Shown in pieces: positions 41,761 through 50,572 of a stretch of 64,000 nt of DNA. Origin of the DNA: Hymenobacter chitinivorans DSM 11115 (GTDB lineage: Bacteria > Bacteroidota > Bacteroidia > Cytophagales > Hymenobacteraceae); NCBI RefSeq assembly GCF_002797555.1, contig NZ_PGFA01000004.1:1-64000 (forward strand). Direction: 5' to 3'. Made by a program: the position numbers and the translations under genes. The notes under the pieces were generated by a model. The model made no database searches and was not told where the DNA came from. It saw only the letters and a program-made list of their open reading frames with translations. Positions within the stretch are counted from its first letter, which is position 1, and each line of letters begins with the position of its first letter.

Positions 41761-44298
41761 ATGAAGAAAAAAGAAGAATCCGAGGCTCCCCGCGCTTCCG
41801 CGAAAGCCTCCCGCGCGCCCAAAGCCGCGCCTGCCCCAGTAACGAAAAGCCTGGTGTACCGCATTTTTGCCGACAACCCCGGCAAAGTATTTTCCTACCG
41901 CCAACTTTCCCGCCGCCTCGGCGTGACCACCAAGGAGCAGCGCGAAGACGTGTTCATTCACCTCAAAACCCTGCGCAACTCCGGCCAGCTAACCCACCTC
42001 CAAAACGACGACTACCGTCTCTCCGACCCCGAAGCCCAGAAGGTGCAGCCCCTGGCAAGTGAGCGGCAGGACCACGGCAAGAACTTCGTGAAAGGTGGCC
42101 GCCCCGTGGAAGCCGAATTTGGCAACGACCCCATCGTGCGCCGCCGCCGCACCCAGGGCTTCGACGAGCCCGGCGACGGCCAGCCGACGGCTAAACCACA
42201 ATACCGGGAGCGGGGCCAAGAAGGTCCCGATACCATCACCGGCACCGTGGCCCTGGCTACGAGTCAGTACGCCTTCGTCATCTCGGAAGAAAGTGAAACC
42301 GACGTGCGCGTCTTTACCGACCGGCTGAAGTTTGCCATGCAGGGCGACACGGTCCGTATCCGCCTGCGCGGGCAGCGCGACGGCCGCCCCGTGGGCGACG
42401 TGGTGGAAGTAGTGAATCGGGTGAAAACTGAAATCGTGGGCCAGCTCAAAGTGCAGGGCGGCTTCGGCTTCGTCTCCCCCGACCACCGCAAGCTGTACTT
42501 CGACGTGTTCGTGCCTTTCGAGGCCCTGCACGGCGCCAACGACGGCGAGAAGGTACTGGTCAATATCACCGAGTGGCCTGAGGATAGCACCCGCCACCCC
42601 GTGGGCGAAATTGTGCGCAGCTTCGGCCCGGCCGGTCAGAACGAGGCCGAGATTAACGCCATCATGGCCGAGTTCGGCTTGCCCTTCGAATTCCCCGCCG
42701 ACGTGGAGGAAGAGTCCGAAGCCATTCCCGACCAGATTCCCCAGGAGGAAATTGCCAAGCGCCGCGACTTCCGCCCCATTACCACCTTCACCATCGACCC
42801 CGCCGACGCTAAGGACTTCGATGACGCGCTGAGCGTGCAGAAGCTGGAGAACGGGCACTGGGAAGTCGGCGTCCATATTGCCGACGTGACCCATTACGTG
42901 ACGCCCGGTACCATGCTGGAGAAGGAAGCCAAGCACCGCGCCACTTCCGTCTACCTCGTCGACCGGGTGATTCCGATGCTGCCTGAGCGCCTCTCCAACG
43001 GCGTCTGCTCGCTGCGGCCCCACGAGGATAAGCTGACTTTTTCGGCCGTGTTTGAGCTCGACGAGAAGGGCAAGCTCTACGACTCGTGGTTTGGCAAAAC
43101 CATCATTCACTCCGACCGCCGCTTCAGCTACGAGGAGGCTCAGGAGCGAATCGAAAGCAAGGAAGGCGACTATGCCGAGGAGATAAATCTGCTCAACGAC
43201 ATGGCCAAGAAGATCTGCGCCGAGCGGTTCCGCAAGGGCGCCATCAGCTTCGAAACTCAGGAAGTGAAGTTCCGCCTCGACGAGAACGGCAAGCCCCTGG
43301 GCGTGTACGTGAAGGAGCGCAAGGACGCCCACAAGATGATTGAGGAGTTCATGCTCATGGCCAACCGCAAAGTGGCCGAGTTCGTCTACAAGCTCAAGAA
43401 GACCAAGCCGCGCTTCACGATGGTGTACCGGGTGCACGACGCCCCCGACGCCGACCGCCTCCAGAACTTCGCCCTCTTCGCCCAGAAGTTTGGCCACACT
43501 CTGGACCTGACCAACCCGAAAAAGCTCAGCACCGAGCTCAACGATTTGTCGACGGAAGTCATTGGCCGCCCCGAGCAGAACGTCATCCAGACCCTGGCCG
43601 TGCGCACCATGTCCAAGGCCAAGTATACCACCGAGCCCATGGGGCACTTTGGTCTGGCTTTCGAGCACTACTCGCACTTTACCTCGCCCATCCGCCGCTA
43701 CCCCGACATGATGGCCCACCGCCTGCTGGAGCACTACCTGCAGGGTGGTAAAAACGTGAAGGTGGAGCCCGTGGAAGAAGAGTGCAAGCATTCCTCCGAG
43801 CGCGAGAAGCTGGCCGCCAATGCCGAGCGCGCCAGCATCAAGTACAAGCAGGTCGAGTTCATGGCCGACGTCATCGGCGAGCAGTTCAAGGGCGTCGTCT
43901 CGGGCCTCACCGAGTGGGGACTCTATGTGGAAATCGAGGAGAACAAGTGCGAAGGCATGATCCGCCTGAGCGATTTGCCCGGCGACTTCTACGAGCTCGA
44001 CAAGGATAACTACCGCCTCATCGGGCAGCGCAACAAGAAGATCATCCAGTTCGGCGACGAGATTCAGGTAGTGGTGAAAGCCGCCAACCTGCTCGACCGC
44101 ACCATTGACTTCGAAGTGGTGGACAACCGCCCCGACTACGAGAAAAGCCGGGAAAAGGAAGAGCGCCGCAACAGCCGCGGCGGCGACCGTTCCGACCGCA
44201 ACCGGGGCCCCCGCAATGAGAAGCCAGGTGGTGGCCGCGGCCCCGGTGGCAAGGGCGGCGGAGGCCGCAGCGGCGGGGGCGATAAGCGCCGCCGCTAA
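41761..44298 (+). CDS. rnr: Ribonuclease R
   Basis: A 845-residue 3'-5' exoribonuclease of the RNase II/R family that degrades structured RNA. It starts with a basic Ala/Lys-rich tail and a winged-helix at ~35-90 (NPGKVFSYRQLSRRLGVTTKEQ). Cold-shock domains at ~150-310 are followed by the RNB catalytic domain with TIDPADAKDFDDALSV (~345-360), which supplies the metal-binding Asp residues, and HYSHFTSPIRRYPD (~640). An S1 domain is at ~700-790, and the last ~45 residues are Arg/Gly-rich (GGGRGPGGKGGGGRSGGG). No neighbour appears linked. Confidence 0.95.
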   Translation: MKKKEESEAPRASAKASRAPKAAPAPVTKSLVYRIFADNPGKVFSYRQLSRRLGVTTKEQREDVFIHLKTLRNSGQLTHLQNDDYRLSDPEAQKVQPLASERQDHGKNFVKGGRPVEAEFGNDPIVRRRRTQGFDEPGDGQPTAKPQYRERGQEGPDTITGTVALATSQYAFVISEESETDVRVFTDRLKFAMQGDTVRIRLRGQRDGRPVGDVVEVVNRVKTEIVGQLKVQGGFGFVSPDHRKLYFDVFVPFEALHGANDGEKVLVNITEWPEDSTRHPVGEIVRSFGPAGQNEAEINAIMAEFGLPFEFPADVEEESEAIPDQIPQEEIAKRRDFRPITTFTIDPADAKDFDDALSVQKLENGHWEVGVHIADVTHYVTPGTMLEKEAKHRATSVYLVDRVIPMLPERLSNGVCSLRPHEDKLTFSAVFELDEKGKLYDSWFGKTIIHSDRRFSYEEAQERIESKEGDYAEEINLLNDMAKKICAERFRKGAISFETQEVKFRLDENGKPLGVYVKERKDAHKMIEEFMLMANRKVAEFVYKLKKTKPRFTMVYRVHDAPDADRLQNFALFAQKFGHTLDLTNPKKLSTELNDLSTEVIGRPEQNVIQTLAVRTMSKAKYTTEPMGHFGLAFEHYSHFTSPIRRYPDMMAHRLLEHYLQGGKNVKVEPVEEECKHSSEREKLAANAERASIKYKQVEFMADVIGEQFKGVVSGLTEWGLYVEIEENKCEGMIRLSDLPGDFYELDKDNYRLIGQRNKKIIQFGDEIQVVVKAANLLDRTIDFEVVDNRPDYEKSREKEERRNSRGGDRSDRNRGPRNEKPGGGRGPGGKGGGGRSGGGDKRRR

Positions 44299-44362
44299 CA
44301 GCTGTCATTGCAAGGCTGAAGGCCGTTAGATGCCCTCTGAAATGTACTGAGCTGCCGTAAAT

Positions 44363-44402
44363 GAAAGCCCTTTCCCGTTGCGACGGAAAAGGGCTTTTTT
44401 TC
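44363..44402 (+). terminator. Rho-independent terminator after rnr
   Basis: GAAAGCCCTTTCCCGT, TGCG loop, ACGGAAAAGGGCTTTTTTT. It lies 65 bp after the rnr stop and faces the convergent TonB-like gene. Confidence 0.9.
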
Positions 44403-44419
44403 TTTCTCACATCAACCAT

Positions 44420-44827
44420 TCAGCGAAACTCTACCGGGTAATGGACTTCAATGTCATCGACCTTGCCTTCGCGCTTACCCGGCGTAAACAATGGCGCTTT
44501 GCTGATCAGCTCCACCGCTGTTGCATCGTAAGCCGCGTCGATTCCTTTACCCGGAGCTACGTGCGCACCCTTTACCGCCCCCGACTTCAACACCGTGAAT
44601 GTGACCCAAACTTTCCCCGCTTCTTTAGGACCGTCGGGCCGCTTTAGGTTCTTGCGGACGTAGCTCTGGTAGCCATACTGCCCACCCGGAAAAGACGGCA
44701 TTACCTCTACGTACACATACCGCATTCTGCCAGAAGCCAGAGAGCCGGAATCGGTAGTGACTTCGGGCGTGGCTGCTTTCTTCTTGGCCGGCGTGGGGAT
44801 AGTCTTAGCGGGCCGCGCTGGTGGCAC
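44420..44827 (-). pseudogene. TonB C-terminal-domain protein, probably 5'-truncated
   Basis: The 135 residues from GTG 44827 carry a Pro/Lys-rich linker and a TonB C-terminal domain (YQSYVRKNLKRPDGPKEAGKVWVTFTVLKSGAVKGAHV, ending VDDIEVHYPVEFR). Such domains couple inner-membrane energy to outer-membrane receptors. The frame stays open upstream to a stop at ~44972 and reads LASCSYAAI and SGAAQAPYNRW in between, like the mature start of a lipoprotein. Yet there is no start codon and no hydrophobic signal before LASC. Either the GTG is the true start of a cytosolic fragment or the 5' end was lost by deletion or frameshift. I lean to the latter. Confidence 0.55.
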
Positions 44828-45090
44828 TACCGGGACTGGTGGGCTGGCTTCCCAGCGGTTATAAGGAGCTTGAGCCGCACCGGAATCGGGAAGAGTACTA
44901 ACGCGGCCCAGCGCAATTGGGCACTTGGTGATAGCAGCATAGGAACACGAGGCCAGAGTTGTCTGAAAATATCATTTTGGCCCGGCTTCGTCCCTCACAA
45001 CGCCGCGTTGGTAGCGGCATACCCACAACAACCAACCCGCAGCTTCCCCAACTCATCCGTTCCCCGTACCTTGCCGGCGCACCCTTTTGA

Positions 45091-46068
45091 TTGCCTGTGG
45101 ACCTTTCCTATTTCTCCAATAAAATCACCGCCGCCCTAGCGCTGCAGCGCTATGGCGAGGCCCCCGAAACCCTCTACGAGCCCATCCGCTACATCATGGC
45201 TCTGGGCGGCAAGCGCATTCGGCCCCTGCTTACGCTGCTGGGCGCCCACCTCTTCACCGACGACCTGGACCCCATCATCAAGCCGGCCCTGGGCACCGAG
45301 GTCTTTCACAACTTTACCCTGCTCCACGACGACATCATGGACCAGGCGCCGCTGCGCCGCGGCCAGCCCACGGTGCACGAAAAATGGAATTCGACGGTGG
45401 CCATTCTCAGCGGCGACGTCATGCTGGTGCGGGCCTATGAGCTGTTTCTCGATGTGAAGCCCGAACTGCTGGCCCCGGTACTGCGCCGCTTCAGCCAAAC
45501 GGCCGCCGAGGTCTGCGAAGGCCAGCAGTGGGACATGAACTTCGAAACCGAGTCCACCGTCAGCATCGCGCAGTACCTGGATATGATTCGGCTCAAGACG
45601 GCCGTGCTGCTGGGCTTCTGCCTGGAGCTGGGGGCCCTGCTGGCCGGCGCGTCCCTGGAAGCTGCCGACCACCTGCGCCAGTTCGGCACCGATATCGGCC
45701 TGGCCTTTCAACTGCGCGACGACCTGCTCGACGTGTACGGCGACGCGGCGACCTTCGGCAAGCGCGTCGGCGGCGACATCGTTTCGGACAAGAAAACCTT
45801 TTTGCTGCTCACCGCTCAGGCCCAGGCTAACGCCGAGCAAAGCGCCCTGCTCGCCCGGCACATCGGCCAGCCCGTCACGGATGCCGAAGCCAAAGTGCGG
45901 GCCGTGCGGGCCGTGTACGACGAGCTGGGTATCCGGGCCCAAACCGAAACCCTCATCAACCAGTACTTCCAGGAAGCCCTGCACCACCTCGACCGGGTGA
46001 CCGTGCCCGCCGAGCGGAAAGAGCCGCTGCGTGGCGTGGCGTTGCAGCTGCTGGAGCGGGAAAGCTAG
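45091..46068 (+). CDS. Polyprenyl (octaprenyl-type) diphosphate synthase
   Basis: A 325-residue trans-prenyltransferase. The first Asp-rich motif is LLHDDIMDQAPLRRG (~80-95, DDIMD) and the second is QLRDDLLDVYGD (~206-217). GGKRIRPLLTLL (~35) binds the isopentenyl diphosphate. It should elongate farnesyl or geranylgeranyl diphosphate to the menaquinone side chain. The chain length is not readable from the sequence. The start may be TTG 45091 or GTG 45097; no ATG fits. The gene is monocistronic as far as can be seen. Confidence 0.9.
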   Translation: MPVDLSYFSNKITAALALQRYGEAPETLYEPIRYIMALGGKRIRPLLTLLGAHLFTDDLDPIIKPALGTEVFHNFTLLHDDIMDQAPLRRGQPTVHEKWNSTVAILSGDVMLVRAYELFLDVKPELLAPVLRRFSQTAAEVCEGQQWDMNFETESTVSIAQYLDMIRLKTAVLLGFCLELGALLAGASLEAADHLRQFGTDIGLAFQLRDDLLDVYGDAATFGKRVGGDIVSDKKTFLLLTAQAQANAEQSALLARHIGQPVTDAEAKVRAVRAVYDELGIRAQTETLINQYFQEALHHLDRVTVPAERKEPLRGVALQLLERES

Positions 46069-46209
46069 GCTTGCTGGAATAGCCTGTTTTAAGCCCTTCA
46101 CGAAGACTTGGCCCGATAAGCTGAGTCTTCGTTCGTTCCGGGGCCTGGCAAGCCGCCAGATGGCCCTAAAATCAGTTTTTCTTCTTTTTTACCTCCCGAC
46201 TTCCAACCC

Positions 46210-46854
46210 ATGCTCACTCTCGAAGCCCCCATCGTGCTGCTTCTGCTCACGGCTGGCATCTCCATCTACGCCTGGTCCAACCAGGATTTCATGGACAGCT
46301 GGATTCTGAACCCGGTCGAAATGAACCGGCGCGGCGAATGGTACCGCCTGCTCACCTCCGGCTTTCTGCACGCCGACTGGATGCACCTTATCTTCAACAT
46401 GCTGGCCTTTTACTCCTTCGGCCGAATGGTGCAGGATATCCTGGTTATGGCCAGCGGCACCACCGTGGGCCTGCTGCAGTTTCTGGGGCTGTACCTGGGC
46501 GGCATCATCGTCTCCGATCTGCCCACCTACTTCCGCCACCGCACCGACCCTCACTACCGCAGCCTGGGCGCTTCGGGTGGGGTAGCGGCCGTCATCTTCG
46601 CCAGTATTCTGTTCAACCCCGTGGGAGCTGATGGGGAAGGCATCCGAATCTTCCCGATTCCGATTCCCATCAAGCCTTTCATCTTCGGCTTCCTGTACCT
46701 GGGCTACTCCTACTACATGGGCCGCCGCCGCGGCGACAATATCAACCACGATGCCCACTTCTACGGCGCGCTCTACGGTATCATCCTGACACTCATCTAT
46801 ATACCCCGGGTAGGCATCCATTTCTGGAGCGAAATACAGCGCTTTATATTTTAA
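46210..46854 (+). CDS. Rhomboid family intramembrane serine protease
   Basis: A 214-residue membrane protein with six helices. The catalytic Ser is in GASGGVAAVIFA (~120-131) and the catalytic His is in INHDAHFYGALYG (~178-190). The oxyanion-side residues are in the loop LLTSGFLHADWMHLIFNMLAF (~49-69). Such proteases cleave membrane proteins inside the bilayer; the substrates are unknown. It is the short bacterial form without an N-terminal cytosolic domain. Confidence 0.9.
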   Translation: MLTLEAPIVLLLLTAGISIYAWSNQDFMDSWILNPVEMNRRGEWYRLLTSGFLHADWMHLIFNMLAFYSFGRMVQDILVMASGTTVGLLQFLGLYLGGIIVSDLPTYFRHRTDPHYRSLGASGGVAAVIFASILFNPVGADGEGIRIFPIPIPIKPFIFGFLYLGYSYYMGRRRGDNINHDAHFYGALYGIILTLIYIPRVGIHFWSEIQRFIF

Positions 46855-46970
46855 AATGCTAATAATCAATTAGTTATCTATATAGCTGGCAGCCGATTAT
46901 ATCCATTCCGGAAGTCATGCGTAAAGAGCGGCATATTCTCGTTCTTCTCTCCACCAACACCTGACTTCTC

Positions 46971-47258
46971 ATGAATAAGATTGCTGCCCTCGCCAACCGT
47001 TTGCCGGTTACGGCCCTTCTGCTTACCGCACTCACGCTGACTACCACTGCCTGCAGCCGTTTCAACAACAACGGCAGCCTGTCGATCTGGGGCATTGCGA
47101 TTCTTGTTCTCGACGTACTGGCCTTGATTGACGTGTTCCGCCAGCCCTGGACTATTGGCAAGAAAATTCTCTGGGTCGCCATCATCTGGTTCCTGCCGGT
47201 GCTGGGCCTGATCTTGTACTACCTGCTCTCGGGCCGCGGCAAATCCAACTTGGCCTAG
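46971..47258 (+). CDS. Small membrane protein with PLDc_N-type region
   Basis: 95 residues with three features: a signal-like helix at 10-28 ending in TTTACSR, a helix at ~37-55 (IWGIAILVLDVLALIDVFR), and a C-terminal helix (ILWVAIIWFLPVLGLILYYLLSGR). The last two helices match the PLDc_N (phospholipase D N-terminal-like) pattern. Stand-alone PLDc_N proteins are common in Bacteroidota and of unknown function. The ACS could be a lipobox; if so, it is a small lipoprotein. Confidence 0.7.
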   Translation: MNKIAALANRLPVTALLLTALTLTTTACSRFNNNGSLSIWGIAILVLDVLALIDVFRQPWTIGKKILWVAIIWFLPVLGLILYYLLSGRGKSNLA

Positions 47259-47285
47259 TCACCAGTCTTCCTCAGTCGTACCAAC

Positions 47286-47323
47286 AGAAAGCCCCGCCAC
47301 AATCCTGTGGCGGGGCTTTCTGT
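47286..47323. terminator. Bidirectional Rho-independent terminator
   Basis: AGAAAGCCCCGCCAC, AATCCT loop, GTGGCGGGGCTTTCT, then GTTTT. It lies between the convergent genes ending at 47258 (+) and 47354 (-). Confidence 0.9.
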
Positions 47324-47353
47324 TTTAGCTCCCCGATGTGCTAAGCGGAGAGG

Positions 47354-47977
47354 TTAGTCACGCTTCAGCAGCCGGTCTTTCTCCAGGCGCGCCACGTGTT
47401 TGAGCAGCTCGCCAGTGTTCGTGATTTCCTTCACCTGCCAATAGTCGCCCTTGTCCTGCATCTTCACCTCGATAACCATCGTCGTGTCGTACTTCGGCTG
47501 GGTAATCTCGATGCCGACCAGAGCCTTGTCGCCCTGCTCGTTTACGTACTTAATGTCCTTGAACTGGCTGTCATTGCTTACCACTTTGCTGGCCAGCCCG
47601 GCCAGCGACACCTTCACCAGGCGGTCGGGCTGAGCGGCAGCGGCGGCCTCCAGGGAGCCCGACTCCACGTAGTTCTGCACTTCCTTATGAGCGGCTTTTG
47701 CCAGCTGGGGCTTCAGCAGCCGCAGGGCGCCTTTGAAGGCAAACGAGCCGGGGTTCAGCAAGCCCAGTGCCGAGCTTTGGCTGGTCACCTGATCCACTAA
47801 GCTCCCAGTCACGCTGTTCACATCCACGTAGCGCTCAAAAGCAGCCATGTCGTGGTCCTGGGTGGCCTTGGCCGCCTGCATCAGGGAGTATTCGGGGCCC
47901 GTGGTCAGGCTGCGGTAGTACAGATAGCCACCTACCCCGAGTGCTGCCAGCAGCAACAGCAAAACAATCTTTTTCAT
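47354..47977 (-). CDS. DUF2939-like single-pass membrane protein
   Basis: 207 residues from ATG 47977. An N-terminal transmembrane helix (KKIVLLLLLAALGVGGYLYYRSL) is followed by an extracytoplasmic domain with YSLMQAAKATQDHDMAAFERYVDVNSV, which resembles DUF2939: a helix-rich domain with a repeated YVDxxSV element. The end is a strand-rich part (IEVKMQDKGDYWQVKEITN). The function is unknown. The longer start at 48013 adds residues without support. Confidence 0.65.
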   Translation of the reverse strand: MKKIVLLLLLAALGVGGYLYYRSLTTGPEYSLMQAAKATQDHDMAAFERYVDVNSVTGSLVDQVTSQSSALGLLNPGSFAFKGALRLLKPQLAKAAHKEVQNYVESGSLEAAAAAQPDRLVKVSLAGLASKVVSNDSQFKDIKYVNEQGDKALVGIEITQPKYDTTMVIEVKMQDKGDYWQVKEITNTGELLKHVARLEKDRLLKRD

Positions 47978-48218
47978 AAAGTGCAAGGAAGAGAATACAA
48001 GGTTAGTGGGCAAAAATATTGGTTTTGCTACCTAATCTAGCGCCCAGGGCCCAAGAAGACTTTCTAGCCATCGGTACCGTTCAAGCTGCTATCCGCTCAA
48101 GTCAGGCTACAGTCCCGAAAATCATGCTCACAAGGCTTTAAATAGTCTTTCCCGCCGCTTTGTGTTGCCGTGTAAGACCAAAATCGGCCATTCAGCATTA
48201 CTGCTCCGTATCAAGCAG

Positions 48219-49079
48219 ATGAGCACTGCTGTGGCACATTCTAACCTACCACGACCCGAAATTCACGGGCACCGGGGATGCCGGGGCCTGTGGCCGGAGA
48301 ATACGCTGCCGGCCTTCGTGCATGCCGTAGCTCTCGGCGTGGATGTATTGGAGCTTGACGTCGTCATTTCGGCCGATAACCAGGTCGTCGTGTCCCATGA
48401 GCCATGGTTTTCGGCCGCTATTTGCCGCCTGCCTAACGGTGCTCTGATTGATCCTGCTCAGGAGCTACGGCATAATCTCTACCAGCTTACCTACGCCGAA
48501 ATCCGGCAGTACGACTGCGGCCTGACCCAGCATCCGCGCTTCCCGGAACAGCAACCAACGCCGGCTTACAAACCCCTGCTACGGGACGTAATCCGGCGGG
48601 TGGAAGCGCAGGCTAAGGAGCTCGGCCGGCGTGCCCTACGGTATAGTGTCGAGATAAAAACCGAGCCGGATGGTGACAATCTGTTTCATCCCGCGCCTCC
48701 TGAATTCGTGGCGTTAGTAGTCGCTGCGCTAGGAGAGGAGGGAGTTCTGGAGCGGACTACGCTGCTCTCCTTCGACAAGCGAATTCTGCAGCAAGCCCGG
48801 CTACTAATTCCTAAAGGGCCGCTGTGCTTGCTGGTAGAAGACGGACAGTCATTGGCTCATCATCTCGCAGAGCTGGGCTTTGTGCCGGCCGTCTTCGGCC
48901 CCGATTATACCCTGCTTACTCCAAGCTTGCTCCACGAAGTACAAGCCCTTGGCCTGCGCCTAGTACCCTGGACGGTAAACGATGTAGCCGCCATGCAGCA
49001 GCTCGTTACGCTCGGTGTCCAAGGCATCACCACCGATTATCCCAACCGACTTCGAGACGTCCTGAACGGGCAGCAATAA
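48219..49079 (+). CDS. Glycerophosphodiester phosphodiesterase
   Basis: A 286-residue GDPD enzyme that hydrolyses deacylated phospholipids to glycerol-3-phosphate and an alcohol. The TIM-barrel signature is HGHRGCRGLWPENTLPAF (~16-33), with the active-site acidic pair in VLELDVVISADNQVVVSHE (~43-61). A second His and acidic residues follow as in the family. No signal peptide is seen, so it is probably cytosolic. ATG 48219 fits the family start. Transcription is independent, and the gene before it is divergent. Confidence 0.92.
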   Translation: MSTAVAHSNLPRPEIHGHRGCRGLWPENTLPAFVHAVALGVDVLELDVVISADNQVVVSHEPWFSAAICRLPNGALIDPAQELRHNLYQLTYAEIRQYDCGLTQHPRFPEQQPTPAYKPLLRDVIRRVEAQAKELGRRALRYSVEIKTEPDGDNLFHPAPPEFVALVVAALGEEGVLERTTLLSFDKRILQQARLLIPKGPLCLLVEDGQSLAHHLAELGFVPAVFGPDYTLLTPSLLHEVQALGLRLVPWTVNDVAAMQQLVTLGVQGITTDYPNRLRDVLNGQQ

Positions 49080-49418
49080 CCATTCTATTCTTAGACGTAC
49101 TGTCCACGCCTAGTGTAGCCGTGGAACACGTAGGCAAAAGCGCATTTCTCATCAGCATTGGGCATTTGAGAGCAGGAGTGTTTCACATTCATTGTTGTGA
49201 TGAATGCGGTTGTTACAATACATGTATTACACATTGTGTATGTCTGTAAAGGGTTTGTTCTGTAACAGTGTTGTGTAATTTGTAATTTGTTACGTGTTAC
49301 AATAAATGTCTGTTACATTGTTACAGGGTCCTTCTTTGTACATATTTACACCATCCGTTTGTTTCATTGCAACACTTGTGGCATCTTTACACTCTGTCCT
49401 TATTACAACCCGCCCTCT
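49080..49418. other. Promoter region with a TGTTACA heptad cluster
   Basis: The last 150 bp are AT-rich, unlike the genome. Heptads TGTAATT (49274), TGTAATT (49281), TGTTACG (49288) and TGTTACA (49295) are in exact 7-bp register. TGTTACA recurs at 49211, 49311 and 49319, and the complement TGTAACA at 49261. They could be a repeat array, operators for the HTH protein, or both. No gene is apparent. Confidence 0.6.
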
Positions 49419-49805
49419 ATGCCACACCAAGGCGAAATCCTGCAGGAAGCCATCAAAAACAGCGGTATTTCTATTACCCGTATTGTGGAGGAACTGGGTA
49501 TTACGCGTCCAACTATATATCGTAAATTCAAAGAGGATAACTTGGATTACGCTTTTGTAAAGCGAGTAGGCGAAATAATCGGACACGACTTTTCAAATGA
49601 TTTTACTTCGTTACAACAAGCTGTACTGCCTTTCGCAACATCTACTGTAACGAACACGAACAATGTAACTGTAACACCGCGTTCTAATGTGTTACAAACG
49701 GCTGATTCTGATCCTGTAAAGCAGCTTATGGCGTTACAAACGAAGTATATAGCTCTCCTAGAAGCCTACAATGAGCTGCTTATGAAGGTGTACGGTCCTA
49801 AATGA
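49419..49805 (+). CDS. Small helix-turn-helix DNA-binding protein
   Basis: A 128-residue protein with an N-terminal helix-turn-helix (GISITRIVEELGITRPTIYRKFKEDN, ~14-40; ILQEAIKNSGI and TRPTIYRKF mark the two helices). A Thr/Asn/Val-rich linker follows (about 75-95) and ends in a coiled-coil tail, ALQTKYIALLEAYNELLMKV. It resembles Bacteroidota phage-repressor-like or transposon-associated regulators. The gene and its promoter are more AT-rich than their surroundings, which may mean transfer. TGTAACA-like heptads continue into the linker coding region. ATG 49419 starts the conserved part. Its stop codon opens the parS palindrome. Confidence 0.75.
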   Translation: MPHQGEILQEAIKNSGISITRIVEELGITRPTIYRKFKEDNLDYAFVKRVGEIIGHDFSNDFTSLQQAVLPFATSTVTNTNNVTVTPRSNVLQTADSDPVKQLMALQTKYIALLEAYNELLMKVYGPK

Positions 49806-49836
49806 CAAAAATGTTCCACGTGAAACATTTTTGTCA
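49803..49836. promoter_or_regulatory. parS: parS (ParB-binding site) within a 34-bp palindrome
   Basis: TGTTCCACGTGAAACA at 49812-49827 matches the known parS consensus TGTTNCACGTGAAACA exactly. The symmetry extends nine more bases on each side (TGACAAAAA / TTTTTGTCA), giving a 34-bp palindrome with one mismatched pair. ParB loads at parS and organises origin segregation. The site lies ~24 kb from the oriC cluster. The outer symmetry with its A/T-rich arms might also terminate transcription of the HTH gene. Confidence 0.9.
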
Positions 49837-49920
49837 TCCTGGGCGTAGAGTTGGGCTGTATCAGTGCCCTTAGATAGGCGGATAGAATAGGGCAAAAGCG
49901 TAGCCTTCTGCGTAGTCCAT

Positions 49921-50484
49921 TCAGTACACAATTTGACAGCGTTCCTGTTGGAGTAGATACATCTCCTGGTGCACGGCCAACGCCGACAAGGCATTGTCGA
50001 ACTCGGCTTTGTTTCGCTCCCGAAACTCTCGTCTCTTGATAGCCTCAAGGAAGCGCCGACTGTCCTCGGGCGTTTCCAGACTGAGTCCGGGTACCGTGGT
50101 GGGGCGGCCCGTATCGTCCTTGGCTACCATGGTGAAGTAGGAGGTGTTGGTATGTTTGACGGAGCCACTGCGCACGTCCTCGGCAATTACCTTAATGCCG
50201 ACCAGGAGGGAAGTCCGACCCACATAGTTGACCGAGGCCAGCAACGATACCAGCTCGCCCACCTCGACTGGCTGCAGGAAGTTCACGCCGTCCACACTCA
50301 CGGTCACGCAGTAGTTGCCGGCGTGTTTGGAGGCCGCCGCATAAGCCACCTTATCCATTAAGGATAGCAGGATGCCGCCGTGGATCTTGCCCCCGAAGTT
50401 GGCGTAGGAGGGAATCATTAATTCGGTAAGCGTGACGCGGGAATACGACACGGGGCGGAACTCAGGTAATGCAATTTGGGACAT
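49921..50484 (-). CDS. Acyl-CoA thioesterase (hotdog fold)
   Basis: 187 residues with the hotdog thioesterase fold as in YciA/BFIT types. The active-site helix region is NFGGKIHGGILLSLMDKVAYAAASKHAG (~28-55), with the conserved H-G-G. Strands VTVSVDGVNFLQPVEVGELVSLLASVNYVGRTSLLVGIKV follow. It should hydrolyse acyl-CoA to free fatty acid and CoA. A C-terminal extension (~150-187) is helical. It lies alone on the minus strand beyond parS. Confidence 0.88.
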   Translation of the reverse strand: MSQIALPEFRPVSYSRVTLTELMIPSYANFGGKIHGGILLSLMDKVAYAAASKHAGNYCVTVSVDGVNFLQPVEVGELVSLLASVNYVGRTSLLVGIKVIAEDVRSGSVKHTNTSYFTMVAKDDTGRPTTVPGLSLETPEDSRRFLEAIKRREFRERNKAEFDNALSALAVHQEMYLLQQERCQIVY

Positions 50485-50572
50485 GAAGTAGAAGAGGGAA
50501 GAAGTGAAAGACTTGCTAAGCGTGAACCTGTCGTGACTTGATTGGCAATGATTCGTAGGGGTAGATAAAATA

